Source of the DNA: Sinonovacula constricta | Taxonomy: Eukaryota; Mollusca; Bivalvia; Cardiida; Solecurtidae | NCBI GenBank assembly: GCA_007844125.1 | Contig: CM017572.1 | Location: 23,206,879 to 23,270,878 of the forward strand | Length of the DNA: 64,000 nt | Direction: 5' to 3' | In this document: positions 24,335 through 35,190 of the stretch, piece after piece | Layout of the letters: each line of letters opens with the position of its first letter | Numbering within the stretch: the first letter of the stretch is position 1 | Made by a program: the position numbers and the translations under genes | Notes under the pieces: generated by a model | Told to the model about the DNA's origin: nothing | Databases searched by the model: none | What the model saw: the letters and a program-made list of their open reading frames with translations, nothing else

Positions 24335-24552
24335 CTCATACCTTTTTCATGATCAAAGTCATGTATGGAAAGAAGACAAGCACTGAATATGAGGAACCAG
24401 TAACTCTTGAAAATGAAATAGGACAGGCATATCAGTCAGTCAACACAGATGTGTACACAACATTGGTAGTGCTAGACTTAACAGAGTCGTTAGACTGTCG
24501 AGTGAAAGCAACAGCAGCCTTCATCAATGTGGGAAAAAGCTACATTAGCCAG
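24335..24552 (+). CDS. Candidate internal exon, unknown protein
   Basis: Bounded by an acceptor (TTTGTTCACAG, exon from 24335) and a donor (CAG|GTAAAA, exon to 24552), with one open frame of 72 residues and good codon content (ending AAFINVGKSYISQ). It enters with two bases of a split codon and leaves in phase 0. I do not recognise the domain. It cannot be the exon before the IAP start exon at 39485: joining there gives AAT GTT GGG TAA, a stop after three codons. It does join in phase to the candidate exon at 32933, so a separate plus-strand gene is possible. The upstream exon is not found. Confidence 0.45.
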
Positions 24553-24769
24553 GTAAAACTAAACCAGTTTTCTTGTTGATATTGTTCTGTTTCATCTTGG
24601 GTTGGATGTTGCATTGGATGTACCTAACAAAATAGCTTTACTAAAACAGACATTTCATACAAGTATAATAATGATGTTCCAAATAAAACAATAAATTAAT
24701 AAATATTACACTAATAGTTTTTATTTTCCCATGAGCATAATGTCCAGTTTCAGTCATTCGTTATCAACA

Positions 24770-25027
24770 TTTTAGCTTGTGAACATGCTAGAAGCCACAG
24801 TTTTTATCCAATCTTCATCAAACTTAATCAGAAGGTTTGTCTGCATGGAATCTTAGATGAGTTCATTATTGGGTCACCTGTGATCACAAAGTAGGTCACT
24901 AGGTCATATTTTAGGAAAAAAACTTGTGAACACACTAGAGACCATAATTATAGCTCAATCTTCAGCAAACTTGGTCAGAATCAAGACAGTATGTTGAACA
25001 AGTATGACTGTATGAAGTTTGAGGGGG
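24770..25027 (+). repeat. 145-bp dispersed tandem repeat, block 1
   Basis: Degenerate copies of the CTTCACCAAACTTGGTCAGAATG / GTAGGTCACTAGGTCA family, interrupted by the pogo-like element at 25030. Related blocks lie at 33.75, 40.33, 51.88 and 61.0 kb. Confidence 0.75.
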
Positions 25028-25029
25028 TA

Positions 25030-26933
25030 CTGTAAAATCCTGATTTAATGCCCCCTTGAGGCGTAACATTTTGCAAAAGTGGGGCGTTTAATAAAGATAA
25101 AAATGATTCTCTTTTTTTCTCTCTTCAGGTGATGTAAAAAAATCCAGGCAAGTCCGGTTTAAACACGTCATCATCCAGTCAATCCAATACACATTTAATC
25201 TACACCGTGAGCTCTCACGAATTTTCCTATCCAAAATTCCCCGTTGCCAAAATTCCACGAGATCCTGCTTGCAGTTGACACCTTTGATCTCGCCGTCAAT
25301 CTGACGTCATCGATGCTACTTGCCTTATTCTATCTCGGTCTCTCGCCATGTCTTGGTCTCTCACCATGGATAGGAAAAAGGAAACGCATAAAGCATACAG
25401 TGTTACTTTTAAGTTAAAAGTAATACAGTTTGCAGAGGCATAAAGCTGCGAAGCATTTTCAGGTGGACAGAAAAAGGGTTCGAGAATGGTGCCAAAAGAA
25501 GGACAGTTTGAACACGTTAGGCAAATCACGCAAACAAGCTCCGGGGGCAGGAAGGCCAGTGCGTTTTGCAGATATTGAAATGGTTTTCCGAACATCGTGA
25601 GGCAGGGGTGCGAGCTACAGGGAAGTCCCTGAAATATGAAGCACTTAAACTGCATAACGAGAGTTGTTCTCAGAGTTTCAAGGCATCTTGTGGTTGATTC
25701 ACACGTTTTAAACGCCATCATAACATTTAATTTCGCCATACTACACACATCTCTCAAAAAATGGTGGAAGTTATCAATGAAAAAGTGGACCAATTTTTTT
25801 GCTTTGTCATCCGAATGTGGAGGAATTGCTTGTATGAGGATGGTATGATTGGCAGCATGGACGAAACCCCAGTATACATGGAAATGCCAGGAAATTCTAC
25901 ATACGACTTAAAGAGACAGTCTGAAGTGTCGGTTACATCTACGAGTCGTGAGAAACAGAAACTAACAGTTACTCTTAGAGCTTTTGCAGATGGCACAAAA
26001 ATTGCTTCTTTGGTGCATCTCCCAGGAGTCACACCTTTGCCCAAAACCGACATTCCTAGTGAAAATTAATGTCATCATGTGTGGTAGTGGACAAAAGTCA
26101 TGGGCAAACGAGGAAAGTATTCGGTTCTGGATGCAAAATTTGTTGGGGCCTGTAACGTGAACAAACGTCTTCTAATTTGGGATGCATTTAGGGCACATCT
26201 AACACTACGTGTGAAGGAATATGTTCACAAAACATGTAATACAGACCTCTGTGTAATACCTGGTGGGTGTACCTCTTGGCTTTAGCCAGCAGATGTCGCT
26301 TGGAACAAGCCTTTGAAGGCCAAGCTTGCCGAATATTACGATAAGTGGTTGCTTACGGCACAGTAGACAAAACACCAAAGGGCAACAGAAAGCCACCACC
26401 AAAGTCCTTCATTTTACGATGGATCAAAGAATCGTGGGCTGCAATTACACCTGACATAATTCGAAAGTCGTTTAAAAAATGTTTTATCATGTGTGCAATG
26501 GACTGATCAGAGGACTATTTGTTTGGTCAGATATCAGACAATGAAAATGAAGAGTCGACATCTGCGGATTTTATTGGTTTTGATCCCGAGGATCTCGCAG
26601 AGAGTGAAAATGTTTAAAAGAAAGTTGCTGCAAACATTGAAGGTTGTGAACTTGAGGAGTCTGACCAGTCTGATGTCACCCATGACGAGGCGTTGTACTA
26701 CGAAAGCCCTGGGACTACATGTACTTACAGTGTAGTGTGTGTACTGTAAATATGTTTACAGTTTTGTGTTTCTTTTCGGATATTATTCATAATTGGAATT
26801 ATATTGGAATGATGTTGGATATAATACTGGTAAGAGAGTTTCTTCATTTTCTTTGTTTAAATTATACATGAGGTTTTCAAAAGTGGGTGGGGGCATTAAT
26901 TAGGGTGGGGGGGCGTTAATCGGGATCTGACCG
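25030..26933 (+). mobile_element. pogo/Tigger-like DNA transposon, complete but decayed
   Basis: A TA dinucleotide flanks both ends (25028-25029 and 26934-26935). Imperfect inverted ends, CTGTAAAATCCTGATTTAA left and the complement of TTAATCGGGATCTGACCG right, are followed inward by runs of C and G. Length about 1.9 kb. TA target duplication and CENP-B/DDE-type coding are typical of pogo-like Tc1/mariner relatives. It sits in a degenerate 145-bp repeat block. Confidence 0.8.
25366..26749 (+). pseudogene. pogo-like transposase (HTH + DDE), broken
   Basis: From ATG 25366 a psq/CENP-B-type helix-turn-helix region can be followed: AYSVTFKLKVIQFAEA, stop, KAAKHFQVDRKRVREWC, then GAGRPVRF. The DDE catalytic core follows: GSMDETPVYMEMPG (first Asp, ~25852), RLLIWDAFRAHLT (second Asp, ~26168) and PADVAWNKPLKAKL (third Asp, ~26288). 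An acidic tail (FDPEDLAESENV) ends at a stop at 26615, with in-phase acidic coding to about 26749. Several stops and frame changes separate the pieces, including one just before PADVAW and one after FAEA. Catalytic residues themselves persist. Not functional as shown. Confidence 0.85.
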
Positions 26934-26935
26934 TA

Positions 26936-28000
26936 TATGGGAGTGAGCTTGTCGGTCTCTATGTCTTTCAATCTTCATGGTTTACTGAAGAAAACTCATG
27001 AAAGCCTCGACAGATTTAAACATTTTTTGGTACACAAGTGTAACATCATAAGGTACAGATCAAGTTCGACTTTTGGCTGGTGTGGTCAATGTCAAGGTCA
27101 CTTACCAAAAATAGAAAAATGATTTCCGGATAATAATCAGTCATAGAAATTAGGATTGAAATTTACAAGCACGTCGGGCTAGTAAGTAAGCAATTTTCAC
27201 TAGCCCCCCAAAAAATTAACTAGTCTGAATTAAATTCTGTTTTATTTTACAAATAAATCTAAAAAACTAAGATAAATAAAGAAAAAAACACCATTTAAGT
27301 ATAATTCGCCCGGCAACTTCGGGGTATTTTTCCCGGGTTTTGCACCAGAAACATGTTTCAGTTTCTCTGCCATTGTGTTCTGTGTCCCAGCTGATCTCAA
27401 TTTGGTATAGAACATTATGTACCATGCATATTACCAGTTTAGTGGGCGTAACACGATTATGATACAAGCACAGCTTGCCAAATGAAATAAGCAGCTCAAA
27501 AGTTTGTTTACACATTGTAAATAAAATTATAATGATTGTTCAACAATCTAGATCTTAAAAGCCATCGGGCTAGTAAATTGGGAATTTTTACTAGCCGGAG
27601 AGAAAATCTACAGGTCTTTTGCTGTCGGGCTAGTGCTAATTTCGACCACTGAATAATTGAAAGGCTTCACAGATTTAAACAATTTTTGGTACACTTATGT
27701 TACATCACAAGACGCAGGTCAAGTTCGATATTAGGGCTGGTAGGGTTAATGTCAAGGTTGATGTTTCTTAAAACAGATAAAAAAACTTTCCCGCTCTATT
27801 ACTGAACTTTGCCGCATCTGTGAAGATGTTACTTGAGATTGAAAGTGGGTCAAGGTCACTGATACTAAAAATATAAAAACAGTTTCTGTTCAATAACTAG
27901 TTTGGAATGACATATTTTGATGAATGTTGCTGTATAGGTAGCTTCTTTAAAGACAACACTCAGGATTGAAAATGGGGCCCGTGGGCTCAAAGATCACTGG
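26936..28000 (+). repeat. Dispersed repeat region interrupted by an hAT-type MITE
   Basis: CAGATTTAAACA(A/T)TTTTTGGTACAC and GTCAAGGT recur at about 27017 and 27670, the two halves of degenerate tandem units similar to those outside the pogo element. No coding sequence is seen. Confidence 0.55.
27138..27651. mobile_element. hAT-type MITE, 514 bp
   Basis: The left end CAGTCATAGAAATTAG pairs with the complement of the right end, CAGTGGTCGAAATTAG. AATAAT flanks both ends, a possible 6-bp target duplication. Subterminal inverted boxes (TCGGGCTAGTAA and TTTTACTAGCC) occur on both sides. No transposase is present. Confidence 0.7.
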
Positions 28001-28117
28001 TTACTGTTACTGAAAATTGATAATTGCATATGGTTTTTGGTTACTGTTACTGAAAATTGATAATTGCATATGGTTTTTGGTTACTGTTACTGAAAATTGA
28101 TAATTGCATATGGTTTT
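28001..28117 (+). repeat. 40-bp tandem repeat, three copies
   Basis: TTACTGTTACTGAAAATTGA followed by TAATTGCATATGGTTTTTGG, essentially identical in all copies. Confidence 0.95.
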
Positions 28118-28119
28118 TT

Positions 28120-29740
28120 TTTTCACGTTTTATAGAATGCATTTAAACAAGTTTTTTTTATATTAGATGCTTTTTGAAGTTCTGTCTTATCTTTCAACAT
28201 ATACTTAAATACTATATATATAACTCTGCACATATTTCTGTTCTTTAACCCTCCCCAAAATTGACATCACCTAAAATAGATAAAATACAAGAAAAGTCAT
28301 TGAAGCATCAAAGGCGATGCAAAAACTGGAAGGTAAACTTAAAGGTATACAGGTTAAAGCAATATGGGAGTAAGTAGTAAAGACATATTTGGTAAAGTTT
28401 TTATTTAAAGGTTTTGAATTTCAGTATAATATAAAATATCCAGAGAAAAAGTATGTATAACGTATAGGTCTATTCCTGAGACCAAAGAATAGTTTAAAAC
28501 AAAATAAATTGAACACTGAATTCAGTGGCGATTCTGGCATCCCATAGTTTGGATAATTTTACCATTACACCGTTCACATGGAGTGACCATGGGTGCATTC
28601 AGTATGGCAAACTGTAGCGTTACATTTCGCTACAGATTGAAACGGTTCATATTTTTAGCTAATAGGACCATATGCCGAAAACGTTTGCTACAGTTCGCAA
28701 ACGTATCTCGCAGGTAGTGTGCAAAGCTAACCAAGATAGCTGCCGCGTGAATGTTTACTTTTGATTAGTCTTAATATATGAGGTCAGAATTTCCTTACAA
28801 TTAAATTAAAAATTGACCTTTTTTATTTATTTTTTGTATTTTCTTGTCCATCAAAACAATTATGTTTTACATCTACATTTATATATATATATATATATAT
28901 AATATATATATATATATATACACATCAGAAAATCAGAAAATGTATAGTTTTGATAATATTTTGTCATTTGTAAAAATGGGTGGTTGTTGCTAGCAAAACA
29001 TCAATTTCTTCACTCTTGATATAATTAATAAAAAGGACTTTTCCAAACTGTTAACATGAACACACATTATTGAAAGAAAATGCAGCATCGCGTTTCTCGG
29101 CAAATTTTATTGTTATATGTGCGAAACAAATTGAGTACGAAAATCGCAAATTGAGTACGAAAACGGCCGAGCGAATATTCCGTTTTTTTCATGAAAATTA
29201 AAGACTTGTCATAAAAAATAATGATTGTATGCGATTCATTTAATAAATGTTGGGTGAAATTTTCAACTTTACTGAAATAAAACCAGATATTTTACCAAAT
29301 TTGATCTCTATTCCATTTTTTTTTCGGGGACGAAGTAACTCTTACTAACTGAGCAATTCCGCATGCAGAAGGAGTTACCTCCCTTGCAGCTACGGCACTT
29401 GTCTATTCTGCAAAAAAAGTCTATTTGTTTACGTGAGAAAAGACTCAAAGGTTTACATTTCTGTATTAAAATATTGATTTCACTCTTAAATAACAATAGT
29501 TTAACCAGCGTTTACGGCCTATGTCGTAAAAAATTCAGAAACTGAAATTTTCGAGACTATTCTTTTTACCCTCTTTCGTTCTTTTCGAGATCTATAACGT
29601 CATAAACGCCAACTTTGACCTTTTTTCTACACATATATTAACATATTAACATTTTTAGTGCTTGGATTGAATCGCAGAACAGCGTAATGTAAAGAGGGGG
29701 TAGTGAGGTAAGGTTTTCACTGATTTTCCAACTTTTATCT
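28120..29740. other. AT-rich, no gene recognised
   Basis: Includes a (TA)n tract at about 28879-28921 and a duplicated AAATTGAGTACGAAAA near 29130. Frames at 29308-29545 show no domain. Confidence 0.5.
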
Positions 29741-29753
29741 CCCCTGCCCCGTC

Positions 29754-29872
29754 TGCAATCGGAACTCCTCGGGTAATTCCGTCCTCGGGACAATCAATTA
29801 GTGAATTATCCGAGGTGTTTCGATTGCCCCGTCTGGTTGTCGGAGATCGCCGTGTAGGTACGATTGGCGCTG
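29754..29872. repeat. Hairpin-repeat family, copy c
   Basis: 24-bp arms at 29756-29779 and 29803-29826 (CAATCGGAACTCCTCGGGTA start), nearly complementary, followed by GAGATCGCCGTGTAGGTACG as in copy a. It lies just beyond the 3' end of the Mutator-like minus-strand gene. Confidence 0.75.
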
Positions 29873-30050
29873 TGTGTTCGTTGCGTCTACACACGGTCAA
29901 AAATCACACACTATGCCTTCACACTGTTCAGATTCCATTAATGTTTCATCTTTATTACAATTGGCAGGGGTCGCAAACATAATTACTTCATCTGGAATGA
30001 TTTCTAACCCCTGTGAATTTACTGGGGTTAATAATGGATCAGGCAGTGGC

Positions 30051-30886
30051 TTAGGCTGTCTGGAAACAGGGCTGGAATTTTCCGGGTATTCTAGTTTGTC
30101 TCTTCAATGGTCTACGTCCAGGAGTCTTTGGAGTAACTGGCTGATATCCCATTTCTAAAACTGGGATTGGGTTTTGAGCTTTGGGGCGACCATCAATAAA
30201 GTGTTTTGAAAACACCTGAAGATATAAAAGAAACATATAAAAAAACATATAAAAGAGATTATAATTTAGTTACTTTATATCATAAATGATGCTTAAATGC
30301 TGAAATAAGTTTTGAATAAGACTGGTTTACACTATGACTACTTAGGAGGGCATATCTATACGTTTTAATGTCTATACACAAAAGATGCATTAATGGGTGG
30401 GGGAAGATTTACGTTTAAAATTTGCTAAGTGTCCCTAGAGAATCGTTCATATGTATTACTACTCACCACTGATTTTGGAGGAGGACAAAACCCTGCTTTG
30501 GTGTTGATATCATACACGGGCATGCCCTTCTTCAATTTGTCTGAAGGTCTATGGCTCTTTCCTATGGTAACGGAATTCATTATTCCACAGTCACAACTTA
30601 TGTATAAAATACTGGCATATCCAGCACGTTGTTCTTTAACAATTTTATGCAGGTGAAGCGGGTTTGAACAGCTCTTGCAAGATTTCATTTGCTGAGCGAG
30701 ATGTCCAAATTCCACAATCCTTCGGCCGATACTCCACCCACTTTCCGTCGTAGTATCCTCGTCGATTTCTGGGGAATGGTCGGTTTCTTCTTCATCTTCG
30801 GTCAGCCGACTATATTTCTCCGATAGTGCTTCCAATATAGCACGTTTCCCTTCTTTCATGAAACGCCCTTTCCAACGTTGTTTCAT
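30051..30886 (-). CDS. Two-exon gene with Mutator-like transposase N-terminal domain
   Basis: Exon 1 runs 30886-30467 from ATG (MKQRWKGRFMKEGKR). After an acidic linker comes GRRIVEFGHLAQQMKSCKSC, then LYISCDCG and GKSHR...GMPVYDINTKA. This is the characteristic N-terminal Cys-rich block of Mutator-like transposase-domain proteins common in molluscs (PF20700 type). The exon ends at a strong donor GTG|GTGAGT in phase 0. Exon 2 runs 30215-30051 after acceptor TCTTCAG and adds 54 residues, proline- and Arg/Lys-rich (PKTPGRRPLKRQ), to a stop. The product is about 194 residues. The catalytic part of the transposase is absent, so this is a truncated or repurposed protein, perhaps DNA-binding through its zinc-binding Cys. 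The intron is 251 bp. An alternative frame of exon 2 stays open beyond the stop to about 29890, so a frameshift there is possible. Confidence 0.65.
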
Positions 30887-31009
30887 ATTTTCTGCCTTTC
30901 TTCTTCAATTGTTTATCTTGTTGACAACCGGAAGTTGCTAGGGAAAGTAACTCTCCATTCTAAAAAAAACGTCGCGAGTGCGAAACGGGTTGTAGTTCTT
31001 AGTGCCAAA

Positions 31010-32525
31010 TTCGAGCACTAGGCGGCGCAGTTATCCAAAGTTATCTCCCTTGCGGAAACAGTTTAGCAGTGATTTCCCTTTGTTTATCAGAAAATATCGA
31101 GATTTATCCCTGTGTTCTTAAAGGAATTTCAACTCTATTTTATTTATTATAATTCGCTCTATATTCAACGTAGAAAACGGATACAGAACAGCCGTACAGC
31201 CTAAGCTAAGAAGGAAATTATGTATGATAGAGTAAAATGTTAAAGTCGGAAAGGTTTCTCAAGAAACTGTACGGGTGGGGTAAAATAATTGGTACTTAAT
31301 CTTGACAGATCGCCCCGTAATACTGGCGTGTTGCGATTAATTTCGCTATTTTTGTTGTCTTTTTTCGTCATTGATGAGCTGCAGATAATTTGTGTAAGCT
31401 TTCAATGTACATGTGCTGGAGGTGAAGTGGTAATTGGAGCAATTCGAATATAGTAATGCATTTTTATACTAGTCATGACTGAAATTAAATGTGTGGCATG
31501 TAGGGAGTTGGCATCTTATGCAACCTATTTTGGTGTGTGTATTTTTTGCTCTTTTATCCTATTTTCATTAACTCATTGAGTTCTACAGCCAATTAACCAG
31601 TTATCCCCTAGAGGCATTTCTCCAGTCATCCCCTACCTCTGGTGGGGGTCATATCTGCCCTTCATGCCTAGTGACACATCTGGTGTGGATTACCGGTCAG
31701 TGTAAGATATTGGGGGTGGGTGTATACACAACACAATAAACATGTCATTTTAGATATACTCTAAAAGTTTATTTTCACATACTTGCAGCACAGAAAGTGC
31801 TTTACACAACCGTGTAATTTTTAACACTGTAAGAAAAGAAATAATTCAGAAAAGAAAGAAAATGACTGAAATCTGAAGAACAAGTAAGATTAATAATTTC
31901 AAAATTAACACATTTCAAATGATTAAACTAAGATATAATTGACTTCATCAAGTTTTCTTATGTTTATAACGTAAGTAACACTGCTTTATTTAAAAAATTA
32001 TATAATGAGTAACTTTTAAACAGTCGGCCGTCTTTAATTGAAAGTTGCGATTTACCGGTAGTTAAAAAGAATAACGCTCCTAAACTTCATATTTGATTGA
32101 AAACTTCCGCTATTTCCGAGCGTTAGCTTTTGTCTTTTGATCTGTTGATATTTGTAATTATATTATAATTGGATTTGACACATGTAATTTCACATATCCA
32201 CCGATACATGTGCGCATAAATAGGAATTTTAAAGCTTACAGTAAGGCACATCGCCGTTTTTCTTTGTCTCGACATAATTAATTCATTGTGTTTACATCCG
32301 GGTTACATGAAATTCCAATACATATATTTCAGGCCATAAAAACCTTACATGTGACCACGCTTTTTCCTAATCCACAGCTATTTTCAACATAAAATCGGCG
32401 TACTCTCAATATAGTTAAGTGTATATAACCGAAACCGGAACTACCCAAAGAAGCGCCACCTCGTTCAAGGGAGGTAAATATGAAGCGAAATCAGGGATAA
32501 CTCCGTATATCGGTAGGACCCCATT
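31010..32525 (+). mobile_element. Unclassified TIR element, copy 1 (left end degraded)
   Basis: Aligns through its length with 35837-38694 outside the hAT insertion (ATATCGAGATTTATCCCTGT, CAACCTATTTTGGTGTGTGT, CATCTGGTGTGGATTACCGG, ACAGTCGGCCGTCTTT). The right end reads ATATCGGTAGGACCCCATT at 32507-32525. The left terminal repeat is missing or altered. It shows the uninterrupted site GTAATACTGGCGTG at about 31317. Confidence 0.8.
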
Positions 32526-32932
32526 TTGACAGTCGATTTCATTCACTGAATGAAACCCGAGCTTTTTCCTATTTCTAGACAGAAAGGAAAATTATAGGAT
32601 TTTAAATCTCTTTACTTTTAATTTGTTTGTATTCCCACCTGTTCAGAATACTATTGTATGTACATGTGGCTCCATTGGATTAATATACTGTTACTTGCAA
32701 TAAAATGGACCAATCCATATTTTAATATCAATGCTTAATATCAATGCAAATGTGTATCCCATATTCATACACATATTAAAGTGATTTCTTAATCGAAATC
32801 TATTGAAGTGATGTGCTTTGACATCATGTATGTCTGCATGTTTTCCAAGCATAACATTTCACTTTTCTTTTTCTTTTATAAAGACAATCATTACCTAATA
32901 AATACAATAGCATTTGTTTTATTCTTCTTCAG

Positions 32933-33011
32933 GTGCATCAAGGAATTGAGTCAGGTGAAGATACCACTACATGTAGCCTGCCTGCTAGAGAGGCATCTGT
33001 GACTTTGTCAG
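32933..33011 (+). CDS. Candidate exon, unknown gene
   Basis: 79-bp open exon after acceptor TTCTTCTTCAG and before donor TCAG|GTATTT; phase 0 in, phase 1 out. Encodes 26 residues (VHQGIESGEDTTTCSLPARE start). The phases fit the exon at 24335 upstream and the one at 33217 downstream. Confidence 0.35.
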
Positions 33012-33216
33012 GTATTTTCATTTTGGTACAAAACTGTGTTGTAAAAGGTACCATCACTTCAAAATAAAAACTCCCAGAACTGATCCTCCACCTAGATTAC
33101 CTGTAGATAGCATTCATGATGAAAGTGCATGTCTTGTCTGGATCCCAGAACTATCCACATTTAACCCTAGTTTACATACCTTGTTAACCGATGAACAACA
33201 TAATATTTTTTGTCAG

Positions 33217-33400
33217 ATAAAGCAGGTCTCCCATTTGGCCATGTTCCAAGAGAACTGGCGTGTTGTTTTAGAAAGGTGTTAGATGAAGGGGGAAGTATAT
33301 GCCTGTCTGTGGTGACCCAGTACCAAGTTCATACCCCTGGCCAGACCAACATGATATTGGTGGTGCGGTTCATCTACCTTGTAGTTACTTCATTAAGCCA
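33217..33400 (+). CDS. Candidate exon with HIRAN-like GHVPRE motif
   Basis: After acceptor TTTTTTGTCAG the frame reads DKAGLPFGHVPRELACCF, then LDEGGSICLSVV. The order hydrophobic-GHVPRE-...-L..GG.I...V matches the second half of a HIRAN-like module seen in many invertebrate hypothetical proteins (from memory, not checked). The 3' border is uncertain: a GTAGTT at about 33382 could be a donor, and the frame stays open to 33557. It may belong with the exons at 24335 and 32933 in one plus-strand gene. Confidence 0.4.
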
Positions 33401-33719
33401 TAAGCAAAGTATTTTGATCAAACACTTGCACAAGTTAACAAGACAGTTTCAGAAATGGAAGCTGGATCAGCCATTACAATTGTATGCTTGTAAGGGACTA
33501 CATATGGTTGGAATACCATTTGTCCTGTTGTACATTTATTGCATGTTACACATGTAGTGAGTGTAGCAGTAAACTTGTTAATAACAACTGATACATCTTT
33601 CATAAAGGTTTCTGTTTTTTATAGATTGCACTTGTAACAATGATGTTCAATTCTTAGTCTACCATTTCTGGGGGAAAAAGCACCTGTTGGCAGGGGATAG
33701 GCTACCAAGTTCCCTATTG

Positions 33720-34150
33720 GCTCACGTTGGGTCAAAAAAGAGGTCACTACGTCAAAACTTAGAAAAAGCATGTGAACTCACTAGAAGACACATTCATAGC
33801 CTAATCTTCACCAAACTTGGTCAGATTGTTTGTCTGCATGAAATCTTGGATGAGTATATTATTGGGTCATGTGGGTTCAAAAAGTAGGTCACTAGGTCAC
33901 ATTTTAGAAAAACCTTGTGAAAACACATGGAGGCCACATTGTTGGCTCTAATCTTTACCAATCTTGGCCAGAATTTTTGCCAATATAAAATCTTACATAT
34001 GTTTTGAAGTGGGTCATGTGGATTCAGTAGGTTACTTGGTAAAATTCTAGGCCACACTTATGGTCCAAACTTCACCAAAGATTTCTTAAGTAAATAACTC
34101 TTAATTACTTGATGCCAGATTTGAGCCTACTAAAAACTGTGTCATCAGGT
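33720..34150 (+). repeat. 145-bp dispersed tandem repeat, block 2
   Basis: About 2.5 degenerate units (CACCAAACTTGGTCAGATTG, GTAGGTCACTAGGTCA, CTTGTGAAAACACA), ending with the family 3' signature GATGCCAGATTTGAGCCTAC and GTGTCATCAGGTGA. Confidence 0.8.
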
Positions 34151-34337
34151 GATCTTGTTGGGGTTTTTTTCATCCCAAGTTCTAAATTGTTTATTGGCAT
34201 TAATTTTCATAATCATATTTTATGTCGAAGGTCATACAAGAAAAAATGGTGTCTCTGTTTCAAATATTTAAAAAATATCAGGTTTAATTTATTGTCAAGG
34301 TAGCAGAAATTTTGAAAATTAGGTTGTAAAACTTTAA

Positions 34338-35190
34338 AGGTGGTATCCAACAATATGAACAACAATATTTGACTGCTGCTTTGGAGAATATGGGCATACT
34401 TTTTGCATAAACCCATACTTTAGTCATTATAAAGACACTTTTTGAACTCCAACTTTATTTTTAGATTGTACTTATTGCGAAAAAATTAGTCTAAATGTTC
34501 TGTCTTTCCAACTCTATAAAAAGTAAGATAGTGGTCTCAGCTAAAAATAGATACTGATGTCAGAGCAAATCTATGTAAGTTATTTTGTCACAAGCACAAA
34601 ACTTATTCCTACCTCAGAATTTTCGTCTGCACAGCTGTAGACTTCATCAGTGAGTGACATCACGTGGTTGGTCACGCGGGAATCGTGATGTCAAGATCCG
34701 GTCGTAGGTGTGAGAAAGCTGCAGGCCCCCGTCCCTGTTCATTGCCGGTGAGTGTGTCCTTATGTGGATGGCTTCTCTCCACTTGCGGCGCCAATCGTTG
34801 CTTTCAACTGTGATAATCTTATAGTCGTCTATGTTGACGTTATGGTCTTTACTCATAGAGTGTTCTGCCACAGCTGACTTCAGGGATTTTTCTTTTACGG
34901 ACTTGCGATGTTCTTCAAGTCTTATCTTGAGCTGTCGAGCAGAGCAGATTGCCCCGATGACTATATTAAAGTAAGTGGTCACATGGTTTTTCTAAGTTAA
35001 GAAATAGCTATCTGTGCAGCATGGCTCGGATAGGAAACACAAGTTTGCAGTGACGAGTGGGGATTTATCCATGACTGTTTACACAGATCTTTGGCATCAA
35101 TGAACAGCATTTTGCAAGACCTTTTCAGATGCCAATGACTTATTTGGTTATTTTGAGGAAAAAAAAAGAAGAAACTGTTGGATACCACCT
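34338..35190. mobile_element. TTAA-flanked DNA element, 853 bp, carrying a Penelope fragment
   Basis: 15-bp perfect terminal repeats AGGTGGTATCCAACA at both ends, with TTAA at 34334-34337 and 35191-35194. A TTAA target duplication is typical of piggyBac and Kolobok elements. There is no transposase. The interior holds the 3' end of a Penelope-like element in minus orientation. Confidence 0.85.
34560..34985 (-). pseudogene. Penelope-like element 3' end: GIY-YIG endonuclease remnant
   Basis: The minus-strand frame 34982-34647 contains IGAICSARQLKIRLEEHRKS, then AVAEHSMSKDHNVNIDDYKI, WRRKWREAIHIRTHSPAMNR and DGG. This is the GIY-YIG endonuclease that ends the reverse transcriptase polyprotein of Penelope-like retroelements (IG of the motif, R-x3-H, catalytic E in REAIHI, terminal NRDGG). 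The reverse transcriptase and the start of the GIY motif are missing, so it is a 5'-truncated copy. It is followed by its own 3' untranslated part (GATGAAGTCTACAGCTGTGC on the minus strand, ~34640). The listed start Met is spurious. Confidence 0.85.

Noticed and set aside
24335..24552. This exon as the upstream exon of the IAP-like gene
   Set aside because: Joining to 39485 gives a stop within four codons; the ATG at 39486 is a better start.
30467..30500. Earlier donor (GCAGG|GTTTTG) for the Mutator-like gene
   Set aside because: It leaves the wrong phase for exon 2; GTG|GTGAGT fits in both strength and phase.
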